Source: an uncultured Oscillospiraceae bacterium (GTDB taxonomy: Bacteria > Bacillota_A > Clostridia > Oscillospirales > Acutalibacteraceae). From it: a stretch of DNA of 52,172 nt. A program made the position numbers and the translations under genes. Below the pieces are notes generated by a model. It did no database searches. It was not told where the DNA came from and worked only from the letters and a program-made list of their open reading frames with translations. Location: NCBI GenBank assembly GCA_910589395.1, contig CAJUTL010000021.1:1-52172 (forward strand), read 5' to 3'. Positions 33,294-42,847 of this stretch are shown here, piece after piece (the first letter of the stretch is position 1; each line of letters opens with the position of its first letter).

Positions 33294-34440
33294 GGCCTTC
33301 TCCTCCTTTCACCCGCAGAGCCTCGGCCTTTTCCCGAACCTCCGCCGGAGCGTCGTCCGCATAGAGCCAGCACATGGCGCTGTGCCCATGATTTTCCGGA
33401 TCTTCGCCGGGGAATTCCTTTACCGGAGGCATTTCTTCCAGACAGACGTTCATGCACAGCTCACAGCGCCGGGCAAAAGGGCAGCCCTTGGGCGGCGCCA
33501 CCAGATCCGGGGGCGTGCCGCGAATGGTGCGGAGCATTTGCTTATTTTCCCAATCCAGCCGGGGAACCGCGCCCAGCAGCGCCCAGGTATAGGGGTGCTG
33601 GGGGTGATAGAAGATCTCCTGCCTGCTGCCGCGTTCCACGATCTGGCCGGCATACATGACCACAATCTTATCCGCAAAGCCGGCCACCACGCCGAAATCA
33701 TGCGTGATCAGAATAATGGAGGTGCCGTCCTCGTCCCGCAGACGCTTCAAAAGCTCCATGATCTGCGCCTGAATGGTCACGTCCAAGGCCGTGGTGGGCT
33801 CATCGGCAATGACCAGCTTGGGCTGGCAGGCTACCGCCATGGCGATCATGGCGCGCTGGCGCATGCCGCCGGAAAATTCAAAGGGATACTGCTTAAAGCG
33901 AGTTTCGGCGTTGGGAATACCCACCACGTCCAAAAGACGAATGGCTTCCTCCTTGGCCTCTTTTTTGCTCATTTTGCTGTGGATCCGCAGGTTTTCCATG
34001 ATCTGCTTGCCCACTCGCATGGTGGGGTCCAGCGCCACAAGGGCGTCCTGGAAAATCATGCCGCAGTCTCCGCCGCGATACTGGGAAAGCTCCTTCTTGG
34101 ACATGGAAAGCACATTCTTGCCCTCGAAGATGATCTCGCTTCCCTCCTTGACCACGCCAGGGTGACGGATCAAAGACATAATGGTGCGGGCAGTTACGCT
34201 TTTGCCACAGCCGGATTCGCCGATCACGGCCAAAATTTCGCCGTGCTTTACGTCAAAGTTCACGCCGCGGACAGATTGTACCTCGCCCGCGTAGGTATTG
34301 TAGGAGACCCGCAGATTTTTGACCTCCAGCAGGGGCTGGTTGGGGTCTCCAGTCCATTTGTGGGGATTTGCTTTCCAGTTTTTGCCAATTTCCTTGGCTT
34401 CTTCCTCCACCTCGGGAGTCATTACTTTTTCTTCTGCCAT
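33286..34440 (-). CDS. oppD: Oligopeptide ABC transporter ATP-binding protein OppD
   Basis: The start chosen is the ATG at 34440 (MAEEKVMTPEVEEE) behind GAGGAGGG, giving 384 residues. Walker A is GESGCGKSV, the signature FSGGMRQRAMIAMAVA, Walker B LVIADEPTTALD, and the C-terminal zone ends PKGCPFARRCELC. Unusually, about 40 charged residues precede the ATPase domain, making it longer than most OppD proteins (about 330-350); the segment may be a linker or regulatory tail. It forms the ATPase pair with OppF. Confidence 0.94.
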   Translation of the reverse strand: MAEEKVMTPEVEEEAKEIGKNWKANPHKWTGDPNQPLLEVKNLRVSYNTYAGEVQSVRGVNFDVKHGEILAVIGESGCGKSVTARTIMSLIRHPGVVKEGSEIIFEGKNVLSMSKKELSQYRGGDCGMIFQDALVALDPTMRVGKQIMENLRIHSKMSKKEAKEEAIRLLDVVGIPNAETRFKQYPFEFSGGMRQRAMIAMAVACQPKLVIADEPTTALDVTIQAQIMELLKRLRDEDGTSIILITHDFGVVAGFADKIVVMYAGQIVERGSRQEIFYHPQHPYTWALLGAVPRLDWENKQMLRTIRGTPPDLVAPPKGCPFARRCELCMNVCLEEMPPVKEFPGEDPENHGHSAMCWLYADDAPAEVREKAEALRVKGGEGHE

Positions 34441-34453
34441 TGTATTTCCCTCC

Positions 34454-35383
34454 TCAATTACGCAGCTGCGGGTCAAGCGCGTCGCGGAGAGCATCGCCCA
34501 CCACGTTGAACGAAAGCACCAGCAGGCTTAGCAGCACGCAGGGAACAAGCAGCTGGAAGGGATAGAAATTCATGGTGCTCTGTCCTTGCTGCAGCATGGT
34601 GCCCAAGCTGAAATTCGGGGGCATCAGGCCGATACCCAGGAAGGAAAGGCTGGTTTCAGAGAAGATCACGCTGGGGATCGCCTGGGCCAGCTCCAAAATC
34701 AAAAGACCCAGAGTATTGGGCAGCAGGTGCTTCAAAATGCGGTGCATGTTGGAGCCGCCCATGGCCTTGGAGGCCAGCACGTATTCGCTTTCCCGCAGCT
34801 TCAGGATCTGGCCGCGCACCAAGCGGGCCGTGCCCGTCCAGGAGGTGATGCTCAGAGCAAACAGCAGCTGAATATAGCCGTTGCCGAACACCACCAGCAG
34901 CAGCGTACACAAAATCAGGTTGGGGATACTGCTGATAACCTCCACAATACGCATCATCACGTCGTCTACAATACCGCCGATCGTGGCCATGATCGCGCCG
35001 TACAGGCATCCGACGATCAGCTGGATCCCGGCGGCTACAACGGCAATGACCAGAGAGGTTCTCAGGCCCACCCAGGAACGGGTGAACAGATCGCGGCCCA
35101 TATTATCCGTACCCAGCCAGTACTGAGAGCAGGGCCCCAGGTTTTTATCCTGTCCGTTAATGGTGATGTAATCCTTGCCGGAAATCACAGGCCCTAAAAG
35201 GGACATGACCACCAGCAGCAGAAGGATGATCAGGAAAACCATGGCCACCTTGTTCTGCTTAAACCGCCGAACGGCATCGGCCCAGAAGCCGATATTCTTC
35301 CGGGTGATCTCATCGGCGTACAGGGTATCCTGATCCACAAACGCGAAACGATCCTCCGGCCTCTTTATAGTCTCTGTGCTCAT
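34454..35383 (-). CDS. oppC: Oligopeptide ABC transporter permease OppC
   Basis: This 309-residue inner-membrane permease has a hydrophilic N-terminal stretch, six helices and the DppC/OppC pattern GTDNMGRDLFTR. It also has the cytoplasmic EAA-like loop that contacts the ATPases (YVLASKAMGGSNMHRILKHL). It sits 12 bases after oppB and 13 before oppD, all on one strand. Confidence 0.94.
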   Translation of the reverse strand: MSTETIKRPEDRFAFVDQDTLYADEITRKNIGFWADAVRRFKQNKVAMVFLIILLLLVVMSLLGPVISGKDYITINGQDKNLGPCSQYWLGTDNMGRDLFTRSWVGLRTSLVIAVVAAGIQLIVGCLYGAIMATIGGIVDDVMMRIVEVISSIPNLILCTLLLVVFGNGYIQLLFALSITSWTGTARLVRGQILKLRESEYVLASKAMGGSNMHRILKHLLPNTLGLLILELAQAIPSVIFSETSLSFLGIGLMPPNFSLGTMLQQGQSTMNFYPFQLLVPCVLLSLLVLSFNVVGDALRDALDPQLRN

Positions 35384-35395
35384 GCTTTTCCCCCC

Positions 35396-36364
35396 TTACC
35401 TGGATGACCCGCTGATCAGCTTAATGCGCGGGTCTACAATGCCGTAGAGTACATCGGAAACAAAGATGGAAATAATGGTAATGGCGCTGTAAAATACCGT
35501 AAAGCCCAAAACCATGGGAACATCGCGCTGTGTAATGCATTCTACATAATAACTGCCGATTCCGGGAACGGAGAACACACGCTCAATGAACAGCGAGCCG
35601 GACAGCACACCGGCGATGGTGCCGGGCAGATAGGTAACAATGGGAATAAAGGAATTGCGCACCACATGGTGGATCATCACCTGGGTCTCGGACATACCGA
35701 TGGCCCGGGCAGTGGTGGTGCACTCCTGATAGATAGAATCCAGCATGGCAATTTTTGTGGTACGGGCATAACCCGCCACATAGAACAAGGCGCCCGCGAA
35801 GGTGGGCAATATGGTAAACTTCCAGCCGCCGAACCACAGGTCCTTTCCCTTGGGCCAGCCGATAATGGGTAAGTTAAACAGGCTGTCCGGCCCGGTCATC
35901 GTCAGCTGTAAAATCAGCGCGATCACCAGAGAAGGTACCGAGGTCATAAACATACAGAAAATAAGTATAATGAAATCCGGCGCCTTTGCCCGTTTCATGG
36001 CGGCGATAATTCCCAGGATCAGCCCCAGGGTAACGCCTACGATCATCTGCTGAACATTCAGGCGGATCGTAGGGGGCAGCCTCTTTTGCAAAATGCTTCC
36101 CATCGTATCACCGGACTTGGCAATGGACTCGCCGAAATCCCCTTTTGTGACCACATTTTTCAGAGTGAGCAGATACCGCTCTCCTGCGGATTTATCGTAT
36201 CCGTATTTTTGCAGAATGCGCTCCTGCGCCTGGGCAGGCAGCTTGTGGATCTTCATAGTCAGGGCGTTGCCGGGAATGGACGCCAGCAAAAAGAATGTGG
36301 CGGTAAATACTAAAAACAGCGTAATGATCATATAAACAAAACGCTTCGCGACAAATTTCGCCAT
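35396..36364 (-). CDS. oppB: Oligopeptide ABC transporter permease OppB
   Basis: This 322-residue permease has an N-terminal helix (FVYMIITLFLVFTATFFLLA), five more helices and the EAA loop TARAIGMSETQVMIHHVVRN, followed by GSLFIERVFSVPGIGSYY, typical of DppB/OppB. It pairs with OppC to make the peptide channel. SD GGAGGTGG. It starts 260 bases after oppA, beyond a hairpin terminator. Confidence 0.94.
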   Translation of the reverse strand: MAKFVAKRFVYMIITLFLVFTATFFLLASIPGNALTMKIHKLPAQAQERILQKYGYDKSAGERYLLTLKNVVTKGDFGESIAKSGDTMGSILQKRLPPTIRLNVQQMIVGVTLGLILGIIAAMKRAKAPDFIILIFCMFMTSVPSLVIALILQLTMTGPDSLFNLPIIGWPKGKDLWFGGWKFTILPTFAGALFYVAGYARTTKIAMLDSIYQECTTTARAIGMSETQVMIHHVVRNSFIPIVTYLPGTIAGVLSGSLFIERVFSVPGIGSYYVECITQRDVPMVLGFTVFYSAITIISIFVSDVLYGIVDPRIKLISGSSR

Positions 36365-36499
36365 GACCCCACCTCCTTCAATAATTTCAGATTTATGAAT
36401 AAAGTATACTTACTTAGAATACCATGAACTTCCGTATTTTGCAACATCTTTCCTCTCAAAAACAAAGAGAAAATGAATTTTTCAATGTGAAATCCTGCA

Positions 36500-36543
36500 T
36501 TCAAAAAGAAAGAAGGTGCGGACAGCCCATCGGCCGTCCGCAC
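36500..36543 (-). terminator. Partial terminator between oppA and oppB
   Basis: GTGCGGAC pairs with GTCCGCAC, and on the minus strand is followed by CTTCTTTCTTTTT. It would leave more oppA mRNA than oppBCDF mRNA, the usual balance for binding-protein transporters. Confidence 0.75.
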
Positions 36544-36624
36544 GCTTCCCAAACCAGGGGCTTGGGCATTCTTACACAGGTCCCAAACGCCCTACTATTT
36601 CATTTTATAGGCTTCCCGCTCTGC

Positions 36625-38403
36625 TTATTCCTCAGCAACGAGATACACGCCCTTGGGCTCCCAGTTGGTGTTGATAGTGGCAATGCCCAGACCGCGCAGA
36701 TTGTTCTGGCGGAACTGCCATACGTCCTGAATGAACAGGGGAGTAAGGGCCATGTCGTCAGCCAGCTTCTGCTCCATCTGCTTGTAAAGCTCGAAACGGG
36801 CGGTCTCATCAGTGGTGGCATAAGCGTCGCGCACCATCTGGTCATACTCGGCAACCTCATACTTACCATGGTTGGAGCCGTTGCCGGTCTCGAACATATC
36901 CAGATAAGTCATGGGGTCGTTGTAGTCGGGAGACCAGCCGGTCTGCACGAAATCCCACTCATCGCCTTCCATGTCGTTCAGGAAGGTTCCCCAGTCAGCG
37001 GAAACCTTCACTTCCATCTTCACGCCCAGGTTGGTCTCCAGAGCCTGCTGAATGAACTCGATGATCTGCGCATCCTGAGAGCTGTCGTTCATGGTCAGGT
37101 AGGTCAGGGTGTACTGGCTCAGATCGCTGGAATCCTTGCCCAGCTCCTCCAGGCCTTCCTTGAACAGGGCCTGCAGCTTTTCAGGGTTGTTGCCGTACTC
37201 CTCGCGGCCGGCTCTCCAAGGATCAACACCGGCCATTTCGCGGTAGTTGCCCTCGCCCATGGCCACAGGGCCGGGTACCAGCACTTCAGCGGGAGTGTAG
37301 CGGCCCATGATAGTATCGCAGAAAGCCACGTTATCCACAGCGTAGCCGATAGCCTTACGGATCTTAGCGTTGGAGGTAAGATCACGCTTGGTATTGTACA
37401 GCAGATAGAAAACACTCATGGTAGAATCGGCGTTTACCATCTCGCACTCGCCGGCAGCGGCCTTATCCTTGTACTTCTGCAAGTATTCGCTGCTGGCGCC
37501 CTTGAAGGCCAGCTGACCGGCCTCAAACAGCTGGTCGGAGGTGGCCTGTTCGGCCACATAGGTCATATCAATGGTGGTGAGGAATACATTTTCGGCGTCC
37601 CAATAAGCCTCGTTCTTCTCCAGAACACCGTGATCCTTATCGGTCCACTCGGTAATGGTGTAGGGGCCGCAGTAAACCAGGGACTGCCAGTTGTTGGTGT
37701 TGCCGTACTCGCCGCCGGCAGCCTCAACAATGTCCTGACGCTTGGGGAAGAAAATGGAGTTCGCCAGCTTGCTCAGGAAGGTAGCGTCGGGAGCAGCCAG
37801 AGTGTACTCAACGGTCTTCTCATCGATGGCCTTTACGCCAACGGTGGAGAAATCGGTGGTCTTGCCGGCATTGAAATCGGCAGCGCCCACAATGCCGGTA
37901 AGGAAGAAGGAGTAGGGAGCGGCCGCAGCGGGATCCAGCGCGCACTGAGCGCCGTATACATAGTCATCGGCGGTAACGGGCTTGCCATCGCTCCAATTAT
38001 AATCGATCATCTTCATGGTGTAGGTCAGGCCATCATCAGAAATGGTGTAGTCCGCGCAGGCCGCTTTGTTTACGGTGGCGGTGCCGGCATCGTCAAAGCT
38101 GTAGCGGAACCAGCCCTCCTGGGTCATGTTTACGATCGTACCGGAAGGAACGTCCTGAACCTGAGTGCTGTCGAAGGTAGCCGCCAGCTCCTGGTTGACA
38201 TAGATGGTCTGATCCTCAGCCATCTTTTCCTCGCCGCCGTTGCTGGCAACACCGGAGGAAACGGGAGCGGTGGAAGAGCTCTCGTTGCCGGGGGTAGACG
38301 CCGCGCTGCTGTTGGGAGTTTCACTGTTGCCGCAGCCGGACATAGCCAGGCCGAGCACCAACACAGCAACCAACGCCAGAGACAAAATACGTTTCATGTT
38401 CAT
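36625..38403 (-). CDS. oppA: Oligopeptide-binding lipoprotein OppA
   Basis: The start chosen is the ATG at 38403 (MNMKRILSLALV), nine bases after GGAG; an earlier ATG overlaps the SD itself. The 592-residue protein has a lipoprotein signal with lipobox LAMSGC (Cys24), a Ser/Thr/Gly-rich linker of about 45 residues, then a family 5 solute-binding domain. Landmarks in this domain include DQTIYVNQELAATFDS and WSDGKPVTADDYVYG. Anchored outside the membrane, it delivers peptides to OppBC. A consensus promoter and a palindrome AAAGCGCTTT lie upstream. Confidence 0.94.
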   Translation of the reverse strand: MNMKRILSLALVAVLVLGLAMSGCGNSETPNSSAASTPGNESSSTAPVSSGVASNGGEEKMAEDQTIYVNQELAATFDSTQVQDVPSGTIVNMTQEGWFRYSFDDAGTATVNKAACADYTISDDGLTYTMKMIDYNWSDGKPVTADDYVYGAQCALDPAAAAPYSFFLTGIVGAADFNAGKTTDFSTVGVKAIDEKTVEYTLAAPDATFLSKLANSIFFPKRQDIVEAAGGEYGNTNNWQSLVYCGPYTITEWTDKDHGVLEKNEAYWDAENVFLTTIDMTYVAEQATSDQLFEAGQLAFKGASSEYLQKYKDKAAAGECEMVNADSTMSVFYLLYNTKRDLTSNAKIRKAIGYAVDNVAFCDTIMGRYTPAEVLVPGPVAMGEGNYREMAGVDPWRAGREEYGNNPEKLQALFKEGLEELGKDSSDLSQYTLTYLTMNDSSQDAQIIEFIQQALETNLGVKMEVKVSADWGTFLNDMEGDEWDFVQTGWSPDYNDPMTYLDMFETGNGSNHGKYEVAEYDQMVRDAYATTDETARFELYKQMEQKLADDMALTPLFIQDVWQFRQNNLRGLGIATINTNWEPKGVYLVAEE

Positions 38404-38591
38404 GTTCTGCATCTCCTTTTGAAAATTTAGGGCTTTTGTTCAGTTTTTTGATAAGCAAAACCGTACCCATTGAGAACCCCAACGGATACGCCATGGTACC
38501 AAAAAGCTTTCACAAGCCGAAGTGGCGCGGAACCGCGCAGGCTGTCTGCCTGGCTCCTGCAATTTTTACCGCTCCGTCTTGCTTTTGCTAA

Positions 38592-38620
38592 ATTATATTG
38601 CAAAAAGCCTCAAAAGTCAA
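38592..38620 (-). promoter_or_regulatory. Promoter of the opp operon
   Basis: Minus-strand -35 TTGACT, 17-base spacer, -10 TATAAT. The leader is about 180 bases. Confidence 0.85.
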
Positions 38621-38625
38621 GGAAA

Positions 38626-38641
38626 ATGTAAAGCGCTTTCC
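38626..38641. promoter_or_regulatory. Palindrome upstream of the opp promoter, operator candidate
   Basis: GTAAAGCGCTTTCC contains the 10-bp palindrome AAAGCGCTTT. It shares the AARCGYTT core of CcpA/LacI-family sites but lacks the full cre ends. It lies just upstream of the -35 box. Confidence 0.35.
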
Positions 38642-38739
38642 TATGCAGTTTTTAGCAATTTTACCAAAAAATTAAGCTATTTTCCGTCACTCTCGTTTGC
38701 ATAAACCAAACACAGTGATTGCAATTTTGTAACCTTCTG

Positions 38740-39172
38740 AAGTCCAGCTGCGGAACGGGAAATTTTAGACGCTGGACGCCAGATAGCGGCGGCATATTCA
38801 ACGAGCCATGAGGAATTAGCAATGAGCAAGGAGAAATGAAGGGTAAGGGAAAACAATAAATAATAGTTTAGCGGCGAGGTGCCGCGGCCACTCGTGCCCC
38901 TACTTAGTGCAGGAAAATGATTTCTGACCCGACCGCAGGGACACCGCTAAATTATAGTTTATCACACAGTTCCCAACTGTCATTCTGAGGAACGAAGTGA
39001 CGAAGAATCTCGCCCTGAAAGCCCTTCAAAAAGGCCCAAAGAACGAGATTCTTCGCTTCGTTCAGAATGACAAGAGGGAGGTGAGTGAATAACCACTAAC
39101 TTCCAATTTAGCGCACTACTCTTTTGCTCTTAATTGCTCATTCCTAATTTTCCATACGCCCTTCTCCAGCAT
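38740..39172. repeat. Intergenic repeats between oppA and the GH127 gene
   Basis: A TAGACGCTGGACGCCAGATAG-like run lies near 38766-38790, a family D unit near 38888-38942 and a family A hairpin at 38978-39072. AT palindromes are near 38859, 38948 and 39098. CTAGCATCTGGAG-type heptads at 39160-39190 enter the end of the GH127 gene. No gene is seen. Confidence 0.75.
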
Positions 39173-41122
39173 CTAGCATCTGGAGTCTCTCACCCATACC
39201 AGCATTTCCCCTTCGTTCCGGTTGGCCCAGGCGTAGTAGGGGATCCAGAGAAGCTCCCGCTTTTCGCCGAGCTCCGGCGGGCGGGTGGTGTACAGGCGCT
39301 CCCGCTCACCTTCTTCCGCGCGGCCCATACAGCGCAGCACGGTGACGCCGCCCAGCAGCTCCGGGCGATACTCTTCGGTAAAGGCGCTGTCTCTGGGCAG
39401 CAAAATCCGGTGCAGTTCCCTGCCGTTGTCGGCCTCCTCCAGGCAGTAGACCAAGGGCCCCCGCTGAACGGCCACCTTTCCGGTGTCTTCCCGCACCTGC
39501 CGATTGGCCCAGATTCGCTTTGCCTCCATAGGCAGGGAAAGCTCTATCACATCGCCGGACTTCCATTCCCTTTGCAGGCTCACATAGCCGTTACCCGCCT
39601 GCTCCGCCGCCGCTTTCCCGTTGACCTTCAGGGAGTATTTCCCCTCGCACCAGCCAGGGATCCGCAAAGCATAGGCAAAGCTTACCGGTTTTTCCGGCTC
39701 CACGACAATTTTCAAGTCTCCCTCCCAGGGGTAATTCCCCTGAAGGGAGATCGTCACGGGAATTCCCGCAAAAGTGCAGGTGTATTTCCCCGCCAGATAC
39801 AGGTGCTGGAACAGCTCTGTTTCCGTGCGGTTCACCGCGTAATCGGTGAGAGAGGCGATGGTACGGGCCAAATTGGGCGGGCAGCAGGCGCAGCCAAACC
39901 ATTTCTGGCGCACCGGCTTTACATGCCCCTTTCTCTGATCCCGCCGGCAGGCCTCCGGCAGCACCTCCAGGGGATTTACATAGAAAAAGGCCGTTCCGCT
40001 GAGATCCATGCCGCTGATGGCGCCGTTATAGAGCACCCGCTCCATCACATCGGCATATTCTCCCCGGCGTTCGATCTTTAGCATCTGATTGGCGAAAAAG
40101 GCCAGGGCCAGCCCGGCGCAGGTTTCCGCATAGGCGGTATCGTTGGGCAGGTCGTAGGGGAAAGTGAAGGCTTCTCCATATTCCGAGGAGCCCACCTGCC
40201 CGGTGAGATACATCTGCTTTTCCGTCATTTCCTTCCAGATATGGCGCAGGTGCTCATACAGCGCATCGTCCTTGGCGCAGCGGGCCGCTGCCGCCGCCCC
40301 GGCGTACAGGTAATTGGCCCGCACCGCGTGGCCCACCGGCTCCTCCTGCTCCAGCAGGGGCTTGTGGGCCTGGTAATAGGCGTATTGCAGAGGGCCGTCC
40401 TTCCAGTAAAAGCCATTGCCCTCCCGCTGGGTCTCCTCCCGGAAATACAGGGGCTCTTTTCCCCGCTGGGAAAGGAAATACCGGGCCAGCCGGAGATATC
40501 GCTCCTCTCCGGTGACCTCATACAGCTTGCAAAGAGCCAACTCGATCTCCTCGTGGCCCGGATAGCCGTGCAGCTTTCCCTCCTCCGGCCCCAGCACGGA
40601 ATCGATATGGCCGGCAAGCTTTTCCGCCACGCTCAGAAGACTCCTCCGCCCGGTGGCCCGGAAGTGGGCCACCGCGGCCTCGATCAAATGCCCCGCACAG
40701 TACAGCTCGTGGTGATCCTTCAAATTCGTCCACCGGCGGCTGAGATCGCCCAGAATATAATAGGTATCCAGATACCCGTCTTCCCGCTGAGCCTTGGCCA
40801 CCAGGGAAACCGCTTCCTCCAGCTCTTCCTCCAGGGCCTTGTCGGGAGCCCACATCAGGGAAAAGGCCGCCGCTTCCATCCATTTATATAGGTCGCTGTC
40901 CTGAAAGACAAAGCCGTAATGTTCCGCTTTCTCACCATTCGCCGCCGCCAGCAGGTTCCGAATGCAGCCGCTGGGCTCCGCGCCCTCTATCCGGTCATTC
41001 AGGGCCTCCCACTGATAGGGGATCACTTTTTCCCGCACCAGCTCCCGCAGCCTGGTGTAAAACCGGTCTGTCACATGATAACTTCCCCCATTGACAGGGT
41101 ACGCAAAGCTTTTCTCTTCCAT
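39173..41122 (-). CDS. GH127 beta-L-arabinofuranosidase
   Basis: This 649-residue protein matches the HypBA1-type family (formerly DUF1680). The cysteine-glutamate zinc site is visible: Glu317 in YGEAF, Cys335 in AETC, and Cys413/Cys414 in GCACCPPN, where one Cys is the nucleophile in the characterised enzyme. It releases beta-L-arabinose, as found in extensin-type plant glycoproteins and arabino-oligosaccharides. There is no signal peptide, so it acts on imported sugars. It starts 16 bases after the serine hydrolase gene. The final residues (DSRC) and stop come from a heptad-type repeat. Confidence 0.92.
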   Translation of the reverse strand: MEEKSFAYPVNGGSYHVTDRFYTRLRELVREKVIPYQWEALNDRIEGAEPSGCIRNLLAAANGEKAEHYGFVFQDSDLYKWMEAAAFSLMWAPDKALEEELEEAVSLVAKAQREDGYLDTYYILGDLSRRWTNLKDHHELYCAGHLIEAAVAHFRATGRRSLLSVAEKLAGHIDSVLGPEEGKLHGYPGHEEIELALCKLYEVTGEERYLRLARYFLSQRGKEPLYFREETQREGNGFYWKDGPLQYAYYQAHKPLLEQEEPVGHAVRANYLYAGAAAAARCAKDDALYEHLRHIWKEMTEKQMYLTGQVGSSEYGEAFTFPYDLPNDTAYAETCAGLALAFFANQMLKIERRGEYADVMERVLYNGAISGMDLSGTAFFYVNPLEVLPEACRRDQRKGHVKPVRQKWFGCACCPPNLARTIASLTDYAVNRTETELFQHLYLAGKYTCTFAGIPVTISLQGNYPWEGDLKIVVEPEKPVSFAYALRIPGWCEGKYSLKVNGKAAAEQAGNGYVSLQREWKSGDVIELSLPMEAKRIWANRQVREDTGKVAVQRGPLVYCLEEADNGRELHRILLPRDSAFTEEYRPELLGGVTVLRCMGRAEEGERERLYTTRPPELGEKRELLWIPYYAWANRNEGEMLVWVRDSRC

Positions 41123-41138
41123 GGCCGTTTTCTCCTTT

Positions 41139-42671
41139 TTAGCGCTCTTCGGTTTCCCAGTACATTTTCGTTTTGGTGGTGACCTCTCCGTCCGCCAGGG
41201 TAAAGGTCATTTCCGGCGTGGGCTCGTCGTTTAAGCCGCCCTCCATGGGGAAGGTGGACTCCGCTGAAAGCACCATGCTGCTTTCTCCAAACCGGAAGGT
41301 AAACCGCTTTCCGGTGGCCCTGCGGGTGTCGCGCAGCTCTATTTCCAAAGCGCCGCCGGGCTTCCAGCGCCCATTGGCCCCATAGGGAACGCCGTGAATA
41401 TCGGAGGTCACAAAATGCCCGTTTAATCCCAGCTGGATCTCAAAGGAGCCATTGTCCTGCCTGCACAGCAGGGCCGCGTCCTCCCCCCGGAAGCGGAAGC
41501 TCAGGGAAACCAGCCTTCCGCCCACCGGCTGAAAGCTGCCCGCCCCGCCAATCAGATCCTCCATGCCGGGCAGGGGCTTTTCCGGCAGGTATACCGCGCT
41601 GTTCAAAGATTTCTCCGCCCAGGGGTTCCGCATGCCCAACACGGGGTTCAGTTCCAGTCGCTTTAAGCGGTTTTTCAAACTGTGCAGGGCCTGGGGATCC
41701 TCCGGCAGGGGGCCCTCCGCCATGGCGGGAAGCAGCTTTTCCCACACCGCGGTAAGCACCGCCTGCAGCTGCATGGAGGCCGACTGGATCACCACAACGG
41801 CGTCCTGTCCGGTGCACACCACGCCGTACTGTCCAAAGGCGCCGTCCCCCCGGAACACGCCCTCCGGCTCACAGCGCCAGAACTGGTAGCCATAGCCCTG
41901 CTGCCAGTCCGGATCGCCGTCCCAGCCCGCGCCCCGGTTTTCGATCTGCTTCCGGGTGGCTTCCTCAAACCAGCTTTCCTCCAGAAGCTGCCTGCCTTCC
42001 CATTTTCCCCTGTTCGCCACGAACTGCACGAACCTTGCCATATCCTCAATGGTCATGGAACAGCCCGCGCCGCCCATTTCCGTGCCGTCCGGCAAGGGCT
42101 GGCAGGGAATGTCTGTCAGCCCCAGGGGCTCCATCAGCCTGGGACGCAGAAACTCCGTCAGGGTTTGCCCGGTCTTCCGGGTAAGAATAGCGGAAAGCAG
42201 ATTGGTTCCCGCCGTGTTGTACAGGAAATGGGTTCCCGGCTCGTATACAAAGGGGTGAGTAAGGAACGATTTGATCCAATCCGGGTCTCCAAGCCCCAGA
42301 TTGGGAATCTCCGTCTCGTGGCCGCAACCCATCATCAGCAGGTGGCGGATCTCCGCCTTCTTCAGGTTTTCGCTGGGGTTTTCCGGCAGCTTATCCGGGA
42401 AAATATCCACAAGCTTTTCCTCCAGGGATAAGATCCCCTCCTGCCTGGCAAAGCCGATAGCGGTGGAGGTCAGGCTTTTGCTGAAGGAAAACATGATGTG
42501 CTGAACCTGCGGCCGGTAAGGCTTCCAGCTTCCCTCCGCGTATACCTTTCCGTGGCGCAGCAGCATAAAGCTGTGCATTTCCGTACCGCACCGGTACAGC
42601 TCGTCCAGCAGGGCCGTAACCGCCCCGGAGGGAACCCCCACGCTTTCCGGCGTCACCCTTTGAAATTCCAT
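41139..42671 (-). CDS. Serine hydrolase of the class C beta-lactamase fold
   Basis: The start chosen is the ATG at 42671 (MEFQRVTPESVG), nine bases after GGAG; one three codons earlier is possible. The 510-residue protein has an S-x-x-K motif SFSK (Ser62, Lys65) and a Y-N-T motif near residue 155 in place of the usual Y-x-N. An extra ~150-residue C-terminal beta-rich domain follows the hydrolase fold. No signal peptide is seen, so it is probably a cytoplasmic esterase or peptidase, not a drug-degrading lactamase. Being upstream of and close to GH127, it might remove ester groups from arabinosides; that is inference. Confidence 0.85.
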   Translation of the reverse strand: MEFQRVTPESVGVPSGAVTALLDELYRCGTEMHSFMLLRHGKVYAEGSWKPYRPQVQHIMFSFSKSLTSTAIGFARQEGILSLEEKLVDIFPDKLPENPSENLKKAEIRHLLMMGCGHETEIPNLGLGDPDWIKSFLTHPFVYEPGTHFLYNTAGTNLLSAILTRKTGQTLTEFLRPRLMEPLGLTDIPCQPLPDGTEMGGAGCSMTIEDMARFVQFVANRGKWEGRQLLEESWFEEATRKQIENRGAGWDGDPDWQQGYGYQFWRCEPEGVFRGDGAFGQYGVVCTGQDAVVVIQSASMQLQAVLTAVWEKLLPAMAEGPLPEDPQALHSLKNRLKRLELNPVLGMRNPWAEKSLNSAVYLPEKPLPGMEDLIGGAGSFQPVGGRLVSLSFRFRGEDAALLCRQDNGSFEIQLGLNGHFVTSDIHGVPYGANGRWKPGGALEIELRDTRRATGKRFTFRFGESSMVLSAESTFPMEGGLNDEPTPEMTFTLADGEVTTKTKMYWETEER

Positions 42672-42684
42672 ATCATACAACTCC

Positions 42685-42724
42685 TTTTCCAGTATCTAGA
42701 ATCTAGTATCTAGCGTCTAGTATA
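42685..42724. repeat. TAGATAC-type heptad repeat
   Basis: Read on the minus strand, TAGACGC TAGATAC TAGATTC TAGATAC TGG runs up to the SD of the serine hydrolase gene. It is a seven-base period with TAG in each unit, a second heptad family besides TTAGTTN. Confidence 0.75.
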
Positions 42725-42847
42725 TCACACCGTTTTTCCAAAGGCTATCAGAAAATCGATGCAAGATGAGTAAAACCTGTTCTGTCTGTCAATATTAACC
42801 GGGAAGGGCAAAATCTGGAAGCAAAAAAGAAAAGCGAGGTCATTTTT

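Noticed and set aside
36424..38430. 668-codon open frame antisense to oppA
   Set aside because: Mirror of the oppA reading frame, low-complexity Gly/Val/Leu-rich product, no SD; OppA is unmistakable.
41139..42671. Beta-lactamase resistance gene
   Set aside because: No signal peptide, an extra domain, a variant Y-N-T motif and a sugar-catabolism neighbour argue against a periplasmic or secreted beta-lactamase.
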